Part shown: piece after piece, positions 45,101 through 45,956 of the stretch
How the letters are laid out: the number at the start of each line of letters is the position of its first letter
Numbering within the stretch: the stretch's first letter is position 1
Source: Acetobacter tropicalis
Lineage (GTDB): Bacteria; Pseudomonadota; Alphaproteobacteria; Acetobacterales; Acetobacteraceae
Length of the DNA: 45,956 bases
Assembly: GCF_001580915.1 (NCBI RefSeq)
Contig: NZ_LHZQ01000199.1
Coordinates: 1 to 45,956, forward strand
Direction: 5' to 3'
Program-made: the position numbers and the translations under genes
Notes under the pieces: model-generated
The model's input: the letters and a program-made list of their open reading frames with translations, nothing else
What the model was told of the DNA's origin: nothing
The model's database searches: none

Positions 45101-45439
45101 TCAGCCTTTCTGCGGTTCCGGAGAGAGCAGGTCGGCTTTACCGGGTTTGTCTTTCCACTCTTCCGCATCAGCAGGGGGAGTACCCTTGCGGGTGATGTTC
45201 GGCCATTGGGTGGCGTATTTTGCGTTGAGTTCCGCCCATGCTGTCGCACGATCATCGCTATCGGGGAAAATTGCTTCGGCGGGGCATTCAGGCTCGCACA
45301 CGCCGCAGTCAATGCATTCGTCTGGGTTGATTACCAGAAAGTTTTCACCGGCGTAGAAGCAGTCAACAGGGCAGACTTCCACACAGTCCATGAATTTGCA
45401 GCGGATGCAGTTTTCAGTGACCACGTAGGTCATTGCCAT
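45101..45439 (-). CDS. fdxA: Seven-iron ferredoxin FdxA
   Basis: FdxA is a cytosolic [3Fe-4S]/[4Fe-4S] electron carrier; 112 residues, the family length. The N-terminal cluster region reads [20 protein letters not shown] and the second [18 protein letters not shown]. The C-terminal half ([20 protein letters not shown]) is the usual extension of FdxA. Start 45439 (MAMTYVV) or 45433 (MTYVV) are both possible. In alphaproteobacteria this gene commonly lies downstream of a helicase gene, which agrees with the partial ORF next door. Confidence 0.96.
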   Translation of the reverse strand: MAMTYVVTENCIRCKFMDCVEVCPVDCFYAGENFLVINPDECIDCGVCEPECPAEAIFPDSDDRATAWAELNAKYATQWPNITRKGTPPADAEEWKDKPGKADLLSPEPQKG

Positions 45440-45601
45440 CTCCGAAATTATCTGGGGGCCGGATCAAGTCGGGCCAAGGTAAGATGGCACGTACCATATC
45501 GGCCCATACCACCAACGATGGCGCATGATATGAGGGGCTTTTTCCCCTATGGCAACCCGCTTGCGTGCGGTATCGCCATTTCCACCAAAGCGGGACTGAG
45601 T

Positions 45602-45934
45602 TTAACGACGTTTTTGCAACACTGCCAGTACTGCAAAGGGACCAGACGGGGGCGGGGTGGTGATGGCGCGCTTCTTTTTCTGGCGCGCACTTTTCTGGTT
45701 GGACAGTACAGCCCGAACGGGCTGAAGCATGACTGGCACCGGAGGACCAAACTGCTGTTTTTCCAAGGGCATGGCGGGTTTGAGGCGAATGCCGAGCCCT
45801 TTCAGAACAGCGGGCAGATCAGCGGTGGATGCTCCAAGGCGTGAGGCCATGCCTGCTGGTAGAGGATAAGCTGTTCCTCTGGCCAGCAGTCCCAGATTTG
45901 TCCTGACATCTTCGGCAATATCGACGCGGATTTC
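45602..45934 (-). CDS. Probable C-terminal end of a helicase, incomplete at the window edge
   Basis: On the minus strand the frame that ends at 45602 reads EIRVDIAEDVRTNLGLLARG, then PLPAGMASRLGASTADLPAV, LKGLGIRL, FGPPVPVMLQP and the tail SGPFAVLAVLQKRR. This resembles the C-terminus of the large alphaproteobacterial helicase that precedes fdxA, with its helical segment and the terminal PFAxLAxL box. The identification is from memory of the family and gene order. Beyond 45934 the same frame meets a TGA about 20 bases before the window end, and the residues upstream of it (PKLPQV) still look like the same protein, so the stop may be a sequence error. A start at ATG 45850 would be an internal Met. 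Confidence 0.5.
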   Translation of the reverse strand, partial: EIRVDIAEDVRTNLGLLARGTAYPLPAGMASRLGASTADLPAVLKGLGIRLKPAMPLEKQQFGPPVPVMLQPVRAVLSNQKSARQKKKRAITTPPPSGPFAVLAVLQKRR

Positions 45935-45956
45935 TCACACTTGAGGCAATTTCGGG

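Overview
The window reads as a chromosomal stretch of an acetic acid bacterium, most likely Acetobacter or a close relative in the Acetobacteraceae. The main reasons are the membrane-bound PQQ alcohol dehydrogenase pair adhA-adhB, the quinol oxidase operon cyoABCD (cyaBACD in Acetobacter) and a heme A synthase in a lineage known for cytochrome ba- and bo-type quinol oxidases. The genes are mostly housekeeping and respiratory. I see no phage, integrase, insertion sequence, CRISPR array, rRNA or tRNA. Both ends look like contig edges: the first 77 bases are a near-perfect inverted copy of part of the RND pump gene, and the reading frame at the right edge is interrupted.

Layout. 1-3.9 kb: a TonB-type operon (tonB fragment, exbB, two exbD paralogues, a TPR protein) closed by a terminator. 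4.0-4.5 kb: a GNAT acetyltransferase. 4.8-10.7 kb (minus): a complete tripartite RND efflux operon (adaptor, HAE1 pump, NodT-type outer membrane lipoprotein) with no regulator next to it. 11-12.4 kb (minus): an MFS sugar porter. 12.5-18.4 kb (minus): the rod-shape cluster mreB-mreC-mreD-mrdA-rodA. 18.8-20.6 kb (minus): leuA, preceded by a short leucine-rich leader ORF that looks like an attenuator. 20.7-24 kb: heme A synthase (minus), then a VTT-domain membrane protein and a Bcr/CflA drug transporter (plus). 24-29.4 kb (plus): a hybrid histidine kinase, apt and a large FUSC-family membrane protein. 29.6-33.1 kb (plus): nadA, nadC and a glycerate 2-kinase. 33.1-34.5 kb (minus): an overlapping uracil-DNA glycosylase/sirtuin pair. 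34.6-38.4 kb (minus): adhA-adhB. 38.6-39.1 kb (minus): a 2'-5' RNA ligase-like protein with degenerate catalytic motifs. 39.3-40.1 kb: a BI-1/YccA membrane protein. 40.7-44.6 kb: cyoABCD. 45.1-45.96 kb (minus): ferredoxin fdxA and the tail of a probable helicase.

Functionally, AdhAB oxidises ethanol at the outer face of the inner membrane and feeds ubiquinol, and CyoABCD consumes ubiquinol and reduces oxygen. CtaA could supply heme A to that oxidase. The TonB/ExbBD module converts the resulting proton motive force into outer-membrane transport. The window also joins NAD synthesis (nadA, nadC) to an NAD-consuming deacylase (cobB) within 5 kb.

No clearly new multi-gene system is visible. The items most worth a second look are the leuA leader peptide, the left-edge inverted duplication, the catalytically degenerate LigT-like protein whose 3' end carries a possible adhA promoter, and the long AT-rich leader of the cyo operon.
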